From Polaromonas sp. JS666 (GTDB lineage Bacteria; Pseudomonadota; Gammaproteobacteria; Burkholderiales; Burkholderiaceae_C), in assembly GCF_900103405.1 (NCBI RefSeq), contig NZ_FNHX01000016.1, forward strand, positions 1 to 64,000: a stretch of DNA of 64,000 bases, read 5' to 3'. The notes under the pieces are model-generated. The model did no database searches and was not told the origin of the DNA. It saw nothing but the letters and a program-made list of their open reading frames with translations. Position numbers and translations under genes: made by a program. Below are positions 49,781-58,672 of this stretch, one piece after another (position 1 is the first letter of the stretch; the number at the start of each line of letters is the position of its first letter).

Positions 49781-50815
49781 ATGGAAGCTCTTGTCATTCA
49801 CGCGCCAGGCGACCTGAGGGTCGAAAACATCCCGACTCCGGACGTCGGTGCCCATCAACTGCGTGTGCGGGTTCGCTGCGGCGGCATCTGCGGTTCCGAC
49901 CTGCATTACTACCAGCATGGCGGCTTCGGCACCATACGGATCAAGGAACCCATGGTGCTGGGCCACGAAGTGGCCGGTGTCATCGAAGCCGTGGGCAGCG
50001 GTGTCACCGCTTTTTCCCTCGGTGAGCGTGTTGCCGTCAGCCCCAGCCAGCCCTGCGGGTTGTGCCGCTATTGCCAGCAAGGCCTGCAAAACCACTGCCT
50101 CGACATGCGTTACTACGGCAGCGCGATGCGCACGCCGCATGTGCAGGGCGCTTTCCGCCAGGAGATCGTGGTCGAGACACACCAGGCGCACCGGCTGGCC
50201 GCCAGCGTGAGCGACAGCGAAGGCGCGATGGTCGAGCCCCTTTCCGTGGCCCTGCACGCGGTGCGCCGCGCCGGGCCGCTGCTGGGCAAAAGCGTGCTGG
50301 TCACCGGCTGTGGGCCGATAGGCGCGCTGGTGATCGTCGCCGCGCGGCGCGCGGGGGCCACCCACATCGTCGCCACCGACGTCAGTGCCTACACATTGGG
50401 CAAGGCGCTCAAGGTGGGCGCCGACGAGGTGATCAACGTGGCCGAGGAAGCCGACGGCCTGTCACGCTTCACGGACGGCAAGGGCCAGTTCGATGTCCTG
50501 TTCGAAGCCAGCGGCAACGAGCGCGCGCTGCGCGGCGCCTTCGACGTGCTGCGGCCGCGCGGCATCATCGTGCAGGTGGGACTGGGCGGCGAAATGACTT
50601 TGCCGATCAACACCATCGTGGCCAAGGAATTCGACCTGCGCGGCGCATTCCGCTTTCACGAGGAATTCGCCACGGCCGTGGAACTGCTTAACAAGGGGCT
50701 GGTGGATGTGAAGCCGCTGATCTCGGCCACACTCTCTTACCGGGACTCGGCCAGGGCTTTCGCGCTGGCCGCCGATCGCTCGCAGGCGATGAAGGTGCTT
50801 CTGAACTTCGACTGA
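49781..50815 (+). CDS. L-idonate 5-dehydrogenase-like zinc alcohol dehydrogenase
   Basis: A 344-residue zinc-dependent medium-chain dehydrogenase, close to E. coli IdnD (343). Catalytic zinc ligands Cys37 (GGICGSDLHYY) and His62-Glu63 (LGHEVAG), and structural zinc Cys92, Cys95, Cys98 and Cys106 (PCGLCRYCQQGLQNHC) are complete. The Rossmann motif is VLVTGCGPIGALVIVAARRAGA. It would oxidise L-idonate to 5-ketogluconate, fitting the SDR at the front of the cluster. RspB-type enzymes with a similar layout are the alternative. The start is the ATG after GAGGAAACCGATT. It ends the operon. Confidence 0.88.
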   Translation: MEALVIHAPGDLRVENIPTPDVGAHQLRVRVRCGGICGSDLHYYQHGGFGTIRIKEPMVLGHEVAGVIEAVGSGVTAFSLGERVAVSPSQPCGLCRYCQQGLQNHCLDMRYYGSAMRTPHVQGAFRQEIVVETHQAHRLAASVSDSEGAMVEPLSVALHAVRRAGPLLGKSVLVTGCGPIGALVIVAARRAGATHIVATDVSAYTLGKALKVGADEVINVAEEADGLSRFTDGKGQFDVLFEASGNERALRGAFDVLRPRGIIVQVGLGGEMTLPINTIVAKEFDLRGAFRFHEEFATAVELLNKGLVDVKPLISATLSYRDSARAFALAADRSQAMKVLLNFD

Positions 50816-50828
50816 AGACGCCGGGCGC

Positions 50829-51809
50829 CTAGCGGCCAGCCCGCTTGCGGGTGGCGGGCGTCTTTGTCGCCTTGGCGGGACGCAACTCATGCGGCTCCAG
50901 GAAAAACTGCGTGTTGCCTACCAGCCGCTCGACCGCCAGGTCGATGAAGGCGCGCGCCCGCGCCGGCTGCGCGTTGCGGCTGCCGTAATACACATGCAGG
51001 CCCAGGTGCTCGGTGACGTGCTGCGTGAGCAGCGGCACCAGCTTGCCGGCGCGCACCAGCGGCGCGGCGGTCACGCCTATGAGCTGGCCCACGGCCTGGC
51101 CGGCGACCACGGCGCGGGCTTCGAGGTCCACGTCGTTGCTGAGGAAGGAGGTCGCGACGCTGCGGGCCACCACCTCTTCACCGACCTTGAACTCCCAAGG
51201 CATGGTCTTGCCGGTGCCCGTGTGGTGAAAGCCGGTACAGCGGTGGTGGGCCAGGTCTTCAATCGTCTGGGGTGCGCCGTTCTGCGCGATGTAGGCCGGT
51301 GAGGCGCAGACGACGAGCTGCAGCGGCAGGATGCGCCGCGAGATGATGCCGCCCTCGGGCGGCGAGCCGGCGCGAAAGCCGACGTCGACGCGGTCTTCGA
51401 CCCAGTTGCCTATGCGGTCGTCCATCTGGATGTCGGGCTCGACCTGCGGATGGCGGCGGCAGTATTCCTCAAGCACCGGCCACAACACCTCCAGCATGAT
51501 GGAGCGCGGCGCGACGATGCGCAGCGGGCCGGCGATCTCCTCGCGGCCGCGGCGCGCGCCGTGCAGGGCGCGCTGCAGGGTGGACAGCCCGGGCTGCGCG
51601 GCCTGCAGGAACTGCTGGCCTTCTTCGGTCAGGCTCAGGCTGCGCGTGGTGCGGTGAAAGAGGCGCACGCCCAGGTGGCGCTCCAGCTGCACCAGCGCCT
51701 GGCTGGCGGCCTGCGGCGTGATGGCCTGGGCCGCGGCGGCCTGGCGCAGGCTGCCGAGTTCGGCCGCCTTGACGAAGGTGGCGATGGCGCGCAACTCATT
51801 CAAGGCCAT
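50829..51809 (-). CDS. LysR-family regulator
   Basis: A 326-residue LysR protein: MALNELRAIATFVKAAELGSLRQAAAAQAITPQAASQALVQLERHLGVRLFHRTTRSLSLTEEG forms the N-terminal helix-turn-helix and GPLRIVAPRSIMLEVLWPVLEEYCRRHPQVEPDIQMDDRIGNWVEDRVDVGFRAG the effector domain. A Lys/Arg-rich tail of about 20 residues (RPAKATKTPATRKRAGR) is unusual for LysR proteins. It is divergent from an SDR gene at 51942 (132-bp gap), its probable target, and convergent with the idonate-dehydrogenase gene (13 bp). Confidence 0.9.
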   Translation of the reverse strand: MALNELRAIATFVKAAELGSLRQAAAAQAITPQAASQALVQLERHLGVRLFHRTTRSLSLTEEGQQFLQAAQPGLSTLQRALHGARRGREEIAGPLRIVAPRSIMLEVLWPVLEEYCRRHPQVEPDIQMDDRIGNWVEDRVDVGFRAGSPPEGGIISRRILPLQLVVCASPAYIAQNGAPQTIEDLAHHRCTGFHHTGTGKTMPWEFKVGEEVVARSVATSFLSNDVDLEARAVVAGQAVGQLIGVTAAPLVRAGKLVPLLTQHVTEHLGLHVYYGSRNAQPARARAFIDLAVERLVGNTQFFLEPHELRPAKATKTPATRKRAGR

Positions 51810-51941
51810 GCGGCTTCTCCCTGGGTGGATGGCGATTATCACGATTTGCTTGATTATGAACTCAGTGACTGCCTGCTATTCAACGCCTAATGGAAATCCT
51901 ACATTGCCCTCCTCAACAACTTTTTTTCAAGGGGCAAGGCC

Positions 51942-52808
51942 ATGAATGCAAAGACAAATTTCAAACGTGTGTGGATGATCACCGGCGCGGCGCGCGGCAT
52001 AGGCGCGCGCATCACCGAAGCGGCGCTGGCACGCGGCGAGGCGGTGGTGGCGACCTCGCGCGACGCGGCTTCGCTGCAAAAGCGCTTTCCTGAAAGTGAT
52101 GCGCTGCTGGCCCTGCCGCTGGATGTGACCGACGAGGCCCAGGCCGCCGCGGCGGTGCAGGCCGCGCTGGCGCGCTTCGGCCGCATCGACGTGCTGGTCA
52201 ACAACGCGGGCTACGGCCTGCTGGGCGCGGTGGAGGAAGCCACGGCCGACGAGGTGCGGCGCCTGTATGACACCAATGTGTTCGGCCTGCTCAACGTGAC
52301 GCGCGCCGTGCTGCCGGCCATGCGCGCGCGCCGCAGCGGCCACGTCATCAATATTTCCTCGCTGGGCGGCTACCAGTCGGGCCCGGGTTTTGGCGTGTAC
52401 TGCTCGACCAAGTTCGCGGTCGAGGGCCTGAGCGAAGCGCTGCACGGCGAGCTCGCGCCGCTGGGCATCCATGTGACGGTGGTGGAGCCCGGTTATTTCC
52501 GCACCGACTTCCTGGACAGCAACTCGCTGGCAGTGTCGCCGCGCATCCTGGACGACTACGCCGCCAGCGCCGGCCAGGTGCGCGTGGCCGCCACGCGCAT
52601 CAACCACAACCAGGCCGGCGACCCGCTGCGGCTGGCGCAGGCCATGCTGGCGCTGGTGGATGCAAACGCCCCGCCGCTTCGCCTGCCGCTGGGCACCGAC
52701 ACGCTGCAGACGATTGCGGACAAGCATGCATTTGTCGAGGCCGAGGTGAAGGCGTGGAGGGCGCTGTCGGCGTCGACGGACTTTCCCAAAGAAGCGCTGG
52801 CGGCCTGA
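51942..52808 (+). CDS. SDR-family oxidoreductase
   Basis: A 288-residue SDR. TGAARGIG (about 13-20), NNAGYGLLGAVEEAT, ISSLGGYQSGPGFGVYCSTKFAVEGLSEAL with the Tyr-x-x-x-Lys pair, and PGYFRTDFLD in the usual places. It belongs to the large group labelled oxidoreductase/retinol-dehydrogenase-like, with substrate unknown. The ATG follows AAGGGGCAAGGCC. Divergent from the LysR gene and convergent with another SDR at 52857. Confidence 0.92.
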   Translation: MNAKTNFKRVWMITGAARGIGARITEAALARGEAVVATSRDAASLQKRFPESDALLALPLDVTDEAQAAAAVQAALARFGRIDVLVNNAGYGLLGAVEEATADEVRRLYDTNVFGLLNVTRAVLPAMRARRSGHVINISSLGGYQSGPGFGVYCSTKFAVEGLSEALHGELAPLGIHVTVVEPGYFRTDFLDSNSLAVSPRILDDYAASAGQVRVAATRINHNQAGDPLRLAQAMLALVDANAPPLRLPLGTDTLQTIADKHAFVEAEVKAWRALSASTDFPKEALAA

Positions 52809-52856
52809 GCTGCACTGCTCACCCGGGACAGGGTTCTGATTTCTTCGGTGCCCTGT

Positions 52857-53663
52857 TTACTTCAGGCCGAATGCTTTCCTCAGGCTTGCATCCACAGGAC
52901 CTGCAGGCATGAAGCGGCGCAATTTGCTCAAGAGGGATGCTTGTCCGGCTGGCGTGCAGCGCATACGCCATCTGCCAAGTGCCGCTTCCACGATTGTGTT
53001 TGCCACCTCCGAAGGTTCGGGTGCGCCGTTGATGCTCGCGGCGAGTGAGCGCGAGACAATGTCACGTTCATGGCCATAGTCCTCAATTTGCAATTTTGCC
53101 TGCGGCGAGCTGGTTTCCAGGTTGGTCCTGGTGTGGGAAGGCTCGACCAGTGCCACGCGGATGCCGAACTGACGCACCTCATGGTCCAGGGTTTCAGATA
53201 ACCCTTCAACAGCATGCTTGGAGGCCGAATAAATCCCCATGTACGGTGCCGGGAGAAAGCCGAGCACGGAGCTGACATTGACGATCCTTCCGTGGCGTTG
53301 CGCCCGCATGTGGGGGAGGGCCGCCTGTGTGGTGCGCAATATGCCGAATACGTTGGTTTCGAACAGGGCTGTGGCCTCGCTGGTTGTTGTTTCCTCCACC
53401 GCGCCAATCATGTTCATTCCCGCGTTGTTGACCAGCACGTCGATGCGGCCGGCCTGGGCGACGATGGATTGGATCGCATGTCGAACGGAAACGTCGTCGC
53501 GAACGTCCATCTCAATGAGTTCGATGCCAGGCAGTGGTTTCGCTTTGGCAATGCTGCGCACGGTGCCGAACACCTGGCATCCTCGTTTGGCGAACTTTTC
53601 TGCGGCGGCACGCCCGATGCCCGACGACACGCCAGTAACAACGACAACGGTGGGTTTCGACAT
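52857..53663 (-). CDS. SDR-family oxidoreductase, downstream of the RND pump
   Basis: A 268-residue SDR: VTGVSSGIGRAAAEKFAKRGCQVFGTVR, NNAGMNMIGAVEETT and VSSVLGFLPAPYMGIYSASKHAVEGLSETL with the full Tyr-x-x-x-Lys site. A short Cys-containing region and a truncated-looking C-terminus (MPAGPVDASLRKAFGLK) complete it. It starts 40 bp after the RND permease stop on the same strand and may be the last gene of that operon, so its substrate might be related to the toxic compound the pump removes. Confidence 0.9.
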   Translation of the reverse strand: MSKPTVVVVTGVSSGIGRAAAEKFAKRGCQVFGTVRSIAKAKPLPGIELIEMDVRDDVSVRHAIQSIVAQAGRIDVLVNNAGMNMIGAVEETTTSEATALFETNVFGILRTTQAALPHMRAQRHGRIVNVSSVLGFLPAPYMGIYSASKHAVEGLSETLDHEVRQFGIRVALVEPSHTRTNLETSSPQAKLQIEDYGHERDIVSRSLAASINGAPEPSEVANTIVEAALGRWRMRCTPAGQASLLSKLRRFMPAGPVDASLRKAFGLK

Positions 53664-53703
53664 GGCAGATCCTTTTTGATGGGTGAATGATGATGAAGAG
53701 AAA

Positions 53704-56700
53704 TCAGCGCGGATCTGCTTCTGTTGCCGGTCGGATCTTGAACCAGATGGAGTACATGGCTGGCAGGAACACCAGCGTCAGCACCGTCCCGGCGAAGGTG
53801 CCGCCGATCAGCGTGTAGGCGAGCGTCCCCCAGAACACCGAATGGGTCAGCGGTATGAAGGCCAGCATCGCCGCCAATGCGGTCAACACCACCGGCCGGG
53901 CACGCTGCACGGTGGCCTCGACAACCGCGCGAAACGGCTCCAACCCCGCCTGCTCGTTATGCCGGATCTGGCCGATCAGGATCAGCGTGTTGCGCATCAG
54001 GATGCCCGACAGCGCAATCAACCCGACCAGCGCATTGATGCCAAACGGCTGCCGGAACAGGATCAAGGTCGGCACCACGCCGATCAGCCCCAGCGGGCTG
54101 GTCAGGAAGACCATGACCATCGCCGAGATTGAACGCGTCTGAAAGATGATGATGAGCAGGGTGATGGCCAGCATGATCGGGAACAACGGCAACATCGCCG
54201 TCATCGCCTTGCCTGATTCTTCGATGGCGCCTGCCTGTTCGATGCGGTAGCCGCCCGGCAGCTTGTCCATGATGGGCTGAATTTGCTGGCTAATGGCTGC
54301 CGACACGTCCGGTGGCTGCAAGCCGTCGGCGATATCGCCCCTGACCGTGATCGTCGGCATGCGGTCGCGCCGGCGCATGATCGGCTCCTCCGCGCGCACG
54401 TCAACCTTGCCGACCTGCGACAGCGGTATGCGTTGCCCGGTGGCGCCGGTCAATGTGAAGTCCGCGATCCTGGCCGGGTCGAGCCGGATGTTGCCGGCCG
54501 AGCGGGCTGTGACCTGCACGGTGCGAATGTCCTCACGCACGGCGGTCAATGGAACACCGCTCAGCAAGAACTGCAGCTGTTGCGCCACGGCGCTGGAGGT
54601 CAAGCCCACGGCCTGCAATCGGTCTTGCTGCAAGGTGAAGTGCAGCGCGGGTGTGCGCGTTCCCCAATCATTGTTGACGGTGCGCATCGTCGCACTGGCA
54701 TGCATGACCTGCTCCACTTCGGCCGCGATCTCGCGCAGCTTGTCCGGGTCTGGCCCGGTGATCCGGTAGGCGACCGGATACGGCGAGTAGGGACCAAACA
54801 CGAGCTGGGTGACACGCACCCGCGCCCCAGGGGCGAGGCCGCCGGCAATCGCCTCACGCAACCGCGTTTTCAGCACCTCGCGCTCATCCTGGTTGTCGGT
54901 GCGCACCACGATCTTGGCAAACGAGGGATCGGGCAGTTCCGGCCCCATGGCCAGGTAAAAGCGCGGCGCGCCCTGGCCGACGTAGGCCGTGACGATCTTC
55001 GCTTCCGGTTGCTTGGCCAACCAGGCCTCCACCATCGCCGCGCTGGCGCTGGTCTGGGTGATCGAGGTGCCGTAGGGCATCTGCACCTCAATCAATACTT
55101 CGGGCCGGTCAGAGATCGGAAAGAACTGCTTTTTGACGACCGCCATGCCCAGGATGGCTGCCACGAACAGGCCCACGACGGAAGCTGCGACCAGCCACTT
55201 GCGCGCAATCACGCGCCCCAGAAATTGGCGGAAGCGGTTGTAGCGCGGCGTGTCGTAGAGCGCGTCGTGGCCGCCTTCGACCTTTTTGAGCTCAGGCAAT
55301 AGCTTGACGCCGAGATAGGGTGTAAAGACCACGGCGACCACCCAGGATGCAATGAGTGCAATGCCGACGATCCAGAACATATTGCTGGTGTATTCGCCGG
55401 CAGTCGATCGGGCGAAGCCATTGGGCATGAAGCCGACAGCCGTGACCAGCGTGCCCGAGAGCATGGGCGCCGCGGTGTGGCTCCAGGCATAGGCGGAAGC
55501 GGCGACGCGGCTATAGCCTTCCTCCATCTTCACCACCATCATTTCGATCGCGATGATGGCGTCGTCGACCAGCAGGCCCAGCCCCAGGATGAGGGAGCCC
55601 AAGGTGATGCGGTCAAAATTCTTGCCGGTAGCAAGCATCACCACAAAGACCGCCGCCAGCGTCAACGGCACGGCCGCGGCGACCACGATGCCCACACGCC
55701 AGCCCATGCTGACAAAACACACCAGCATGACCACCAGCAGCGCGACGAGGAACTTGACCATGAACTCATCGACCGCCGAGCTGATGTTGACGGCCTGGTC
55801 TGTGACCTTGGCCAGGCTCATTCCCTGCGGCATATCGGCGTTGATCGCGGCGACCTCTTTATCGAGCGCCTTGCCCAGGTCGAGTCCATTCCAGCCGTCG
55901 CGCATGATGATGCCCAGCAGCAAAGCGGGCTCGCCGCCGTTGCGGATCATGAAAGTCGCCGGATCTTCATAGCCACGCTTGACTGTGGCGATATCCGACA
56001 GTTTTAAAGTGCGGCCTTGCGCCACGATCGGCGTATCGCGGATCTTTTGCAGCTCATCAAAAGCGCCGTCCAGGCGAATGAAGACCTGCGGCCCCTTGGT
56101 CTCCACGGAGCCAGCCGGCGTCAGGGCGTTCTGGCCATTGAGCGCGGCGAACACTTCCTGCGGGCTGATACCCAGTGTTGCCAGCCGCTCGTGCGAGAAC
56201 TCGACATAAATCCGTTCGGACTGCTCGCCAATGATGTTGACTTTCTTGATGCCCGGCACGTGCAGCAATCGCTGGCGCAGCGTCTCCGCATCGCGGGCCA
56301 GCAAGCGCTGCGGCTCGCCTTTGGCCTTGAGCGCAAACAGCGCGAAAGTGACGTCCGCATATTCGTCGTTGACCATAGGCCCGATCACGCCGGACGGGAG
56401 GTTGCCGGTTTCGTCCCCGACCTTCTTGCGGGCCTGGTAGAACTGCTCCTGCACTTCCGAGGGCGGGGTAGTGTCCAGCAGGGTCAGGGTCGTGAAAGCC
56501 AGCCCCGGCCGGGTGTAGGTCTCACTGCGGTCGTACCAACGCAATTCCTGCAGCCGCTTTTCTATCTTCTCGGCGACCTGATCCTGCATTTCCTGCGGAG
56601 TTGCCCCCGGCCAGGCCGTGATGAGGGTCATCACCTTGACGGTGAAGGACGGGTCTTCCGCCCGGCCCAGCTTGAGGAAGGCCATAAGCCCTGCCAACGA

Positions 56701-56778
56701 GATCAGGCAGATCAGGAACAGGGTGACGGAGCGCTCGCGCACGGCGAGCGCCGACAGGTTGAAACGGCCTTCGCTCAT
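53704..56778 (-). CDS. RND efflux permease
   Basis: A 1024-residue inner-membrane transporter of the RND/HAE1 type with 12 membrane helices. The first membrane segment is followed by the large periplasmic loop (residues about 35-335), the central helix bundle (FLVALLVVMLVCFVSMGWRVGIVVAAAVPLTLAAVFVVM; LGSLILGLGLLVDDAIIAIEMMVVKMEEG, which carries the conserved proton-relay Asp pair of RND pumps), the second loop and the final bundle (FPIMLAITLLIIIFQTRSISAMVMVFLTSPLGLIGVVPTLI). It uses the proton gradient to export drugs or solvents. It overlaps the adaptor gene by 4 bp. The branch is nearer to TriC/MexK-like or environmental pumps than to AcrB; substrate is unknown. Confidence 0.95.
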   Translation of the reverse strand: MSEGRFNLSALAVRERSVTLFLICLISLAGLMAFLKLGRAEDPSFTVKVMTLITAWPGATPQEMQDQVAEKIEKRLQELRWYDRSETYTRPGLAFTTLTLLDTTPPSEVQEQFYQARKKVGDETGNLPSGVIGPMVNDEYADVTFALFALKAKGEPQRLLARDAETLRQRLLHVPGIKKVNIIGEQSERIYVEFSHERLATLGISPQEVFAALNGQNALTPAGSVETKGPQVFIRLDGAFDELQKIRDTPIVAQGRTLKLSDIATVKRGYEDPATFMIRNGGEPALLLGIIMRDGWNGLDLGKALDKEVAAINADMPQGMSLAKVTDQAVNISSAVDEFMVKFLVALLVVMLVCFVSMGWRVGIVVAAAVPLTLAAVFVVMLATGKNFDRITLGSLILGLGLLVDDAIIAIEMMVVKMEEGYSRVAASAYAWSHTAAPMLSGTLVTAVGFMPNGFARSTAGEYTSNMFWIVGIALIASWVVAVVFTPYLGVKLLPELKKVEGGHDALYDTPRYNRFRQFLGRVIARKWLVAASVVGLFVAAILGMAVVKKQFFPISDRPEVLIEVQMPYGTSITQTSASAAMVEAWLAKQPEAKIVTAYVGQGAPRFYLAMGPELPDPSFAKIVVRTDNQDEREVLKTRLREAIAGGLAPGARVRVTQLVFGPYSPYPVAYRITGPDPDKLREIAAEVEQVMHASATMRTVNNDWGTRTPALHFTLQQDRLQAVGLTSSAVAQQLQFLLSGVPLTAVREDIRTVQVTARSAGNIRLDPARIADFTLTGATGQRIPLSQVGKVDVRAEEPIMRRRDRMPTITVRGDIADGLQPPDVSAAISQQIQPIMDKLPGGYRIEQAGAIEESGKAMTAMLPLFPIMLAITLLIIIFQTRSISAMVMVFLTSPLGLIGVVPTLILFRQPFGINALVGLIALSGILMRNTLILIGQIRHNEQAGLEPFRAVVEATVQRARPVVLTALAAMLAFIPLTHSVFWGTLAYTLIGGTFAGTVLTLVFLPAMYSIWFKIRPATEADPR

Positions 56779-57884
56779 GGCCGCGCGCTTGCAGTGACGG
56801 GCGCTTGAGCCGCGATGCGGATCTGCTCGCCTTCGCGCAACAGATGCGCGCCGAGTGCGACGATCCGATCACCCTGCTTGAGCTGGCCAGCGATGTAAGC
56901 ACTGTCATCGCCCAGGCGTTGGACCTTGACCGGCCGCCACGAAACCTTGGCCGGCTCACCCTGGATGACCCAGACTCCTGGTCCTTTGCCCGCGTCGGAC
57001 AGGGAAGCAATGGGTACCGAAAAGCCGGCTTGCGCGGTGGAATTGGCTTCCGGGATTTGAACGGTCACCGTGCTGCCCAATGGCGCGTTGGACAGCTCGC
57101 CATCGAGCACATAACGCGCCTCGAAAGTGCGCGTCAGGCGGTCCGCGGTGTTCGAGAGCTGCCTGAGCCTGGTCGGAACGGCTACGCCTTCCTGGCCAAA
57201 GAGGGTGGCCAGCCCGGTGGAGCCGACCGCGGGGCGCAGGGTTTCCGGCAGTTGGATGACGGCTTCACGGCGGCCGGCATGGGCCAGGCGCACCACCACC
57301 TGTCCCGCGCTGACGACCTGGCCGGGTTCCACCAGGGTTTCCATGACGATGCCGTCGCCATCCGCCACCAATTCCGTATAGCGGCTCGCGTTTCGGGCGA
57401 CTTCCGCCTGGGCCTCGGCGGCATTGAGCTGGGCTTTGGCCGCGTCAGCCGCAGCCTTGACCTGGTCATAGGCCGAGGCTGAAATGGCACCGGTTCCGCG
57501 CAGGTCCTGGTAGCGGGCCTCGTCCTGCGCCGTTTGCTGCGCCCGCGCCCGGGCGGCGGCCACCGCTTCCAGCTGCGCATGGGCGGCGAGCTTCAGGTCG
57601 ATGGGATCGATGCGCATGAGCGCTTGCCCGCGCTTGACGGTTTGCCCCGCATCGACAAGGCGTTCCAGCACCTTGCCGGAGACCCGAAAGCCCAGATCGC
57701 TTTGGACCCGGGCGGCTACGGTCCCGGTGAACGCGCGAGACGCAGCGACCGAGCCCTGAACGGTGGCCACCCGCACCATCGGCGCCTCGGTACGCGGATC
57801 AGATGGTGCCTTCTCGCCGCAAGCGGCCAACACAAAAGGCAATGCACAAATGGCAGTGGATGTAGCGAAGTAAGACCTGCGCAT
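56775..57884 (-). CDS. RND periplasmic adaptor, lipoprotein
   Basis: A 369-residue membrane-fusion protein. N-terminal lipobox (FVLAAC, Cys22) anchors it to the inner membrane. Then VAARVQSDLGFRVSGKVLERLVDAGQTVKRGQALMRIDPIDL (barrel-sandwich half), the helical hairpin (about 85-165) and AELVADGDGIVMETLVEPGQVVSAGQVVVRLAHAG (second half), followed by the beta-barrel and membrane-proximal domains. It connects the permease with the outer-membrane factor. First gene of the pump operon; it has its own promoter region in the 77-bp gap to tetR, which contains an AGTGAC-N14-GTCAC inverted repeat. Confidence 0.93.
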   Translation of the reverse strand: MRRSYFATSTAICALPFVLAACGEKAPSDPRTEAPMVRVATVQGSVAASRAFTGTVAARVQSDLGFRVSGKVLERLVDAGQTVKRGQALMRIDPIDLKLAAHAQLEAVAAARARAQQTAQDEARYQDLRGTGAISASAYDQVKAAADAAKAQLNAAEAQAEVARNASRYTELVADGDGIVMETLVEPGQVVSAGQVVVRLAHAGRREAVIQLPETLRPAVGSTGLATLFGQEGVAVPTRLRQLSNTADRLTRTFEARYVLDGELSNAPLGSTVTVQIPEANSTAQAGFSVPIASLSDAGKGPGVWVIQGEPAKVSWRPVKVQRLGDDSAYIAGQLKQGDRIVALGAHLLREGEQIRIAAQAPVTASARP

Positions 57885-57927
57885 GAAAGTCCCATTGACG
57901 AAATGATTGGACTTTCATTATGAAACC

Positions 57928-57953
57928 AGTGACCAAATTAGTCAATAGTCACA
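57928..57953. promoter_or_regulatory. TetR operator candidate in front of the RND adaptor
   Basis: AGTGAC-N14-GTCAC(A), 44 bp upstream of the adaptor start. It shares 19 of 25 positions with the copy at 58618-58643 in front of the outer-membrane-factor gene. Confidence 0.75.
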
Positions 57954-57961
57954 GATTTGCG

Positions 57962-58579
57962 TCAAGGAGACAAGCTGCGGAGCACCAGGCTGGACAAATG
58001 CGCCGGCGCCTCTTTGTTGTAGTCAAAGCTGTGTTGCAGGAGCAAGGGATTGAGGTAGGGGCGGATGACCAGATAGATGGCCAGCGCCGTCTCATCCAGG
58101 GGGGTCTTGCGCTCGAAATCACCGGTTTGCCGGCCCTCCTGCAAGACGTCCTGGAGCAGTTTCTGGATGCGTTCTTCGTAGGCTTGAACCGCCTGCCAGC
58201 GCTCCGTAGCGGCCGAAGCGGCAATCTCGTAAAGCTTGCGGTCCTGGAAAAACAGGCGAAGGCTCGCCTCGGTCGCGACTTTAAACATCCGCCGCAGCTT
58301 CTCCGGCGGCGTCTCGGCCCCGGCAATGGCCGCACTCACCTCGGCCTCAATTTCGCGCAGGCAGTTCGCGCAGATCGCCTCGCCGATGGCCTGCTTGGAC
58401 TCAAAGAACTTGTAGATGTAAGCCTTGGAAAACCCGATGGCCTTGGCGAGATCGGAGACGGTCGTTTTTTCGTAGCCGTAGCGGCTGAAATGCTCGGTGG
58501 CCGCGGTCACGATCTGGTCGCGCACGTCGTGGTCGGCCGGGCCGCGGGCGGAAACCGGGTAAGTGGTCGCTTTGTTCAT
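57962..58579 (-). CDS. TetR/AcrR-family repressor
   Basis: A 205-residue repressor: IVTAATEHFSRYGYEKTTVSDLAKAIGFSKAYIYKFFESKQAIGEAICANCLREIEAEV is the TetR helix-turn-helix (about 20-75). The ligand-binding part is helical and holds aromatic and acidic residues (LRLFFQDRKLYEIAASAATERWQAVQAYEERIQ). It lies between the pump operon and the divergent outer-membrane-factor gene; identical-style operators flank both of its sides, so it should repress the whole export system and be released by a compound it exports. Confidence 0.93.
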   Translation of the reverse strand: MNKATTYPVSARGPADHDVRDQIVTAATEHFSRYGYEKTTVSDLAKAIGFSKAYIYKFFESKQAIGEAICANCLREIEAEVSAAIAGAETPPEKLRRMFKVATEASLRLFFQDRKLYEIAASAATERWQAVQAYEERIQKLLQDVLQEGRQTGDFERKTPLDETALAIYLVIRPYLNPLLLQHSFDYNKEAPAHLSSLVLRSLSP

Positions 58580-58617
58580 GGTCTGTAGCTTACCCGCATC
58601 CAAGGACCTGAACAACG

Positions 58618-58643
58618 AGTGACCATATTGTATTATAGTCACT
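58618..58643. promoter_or_regulatory. TetR operator candidate between tetR and the outer-membrane factor
   Basis: AGTGAC-N14-GTCACT is a perfect 6+6 inverted repeat with an AT-rich centre that contains a TATTAT-like -10 box. It lies 30 bp before the outer-membrane-factor start and 39 bp before the tetR start on the other strand, so occupancy would block both. Confidence 0.8.
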
Positions 58644-58672
58644 TCATCGACTACCTGATCCGGAACAAGTCC

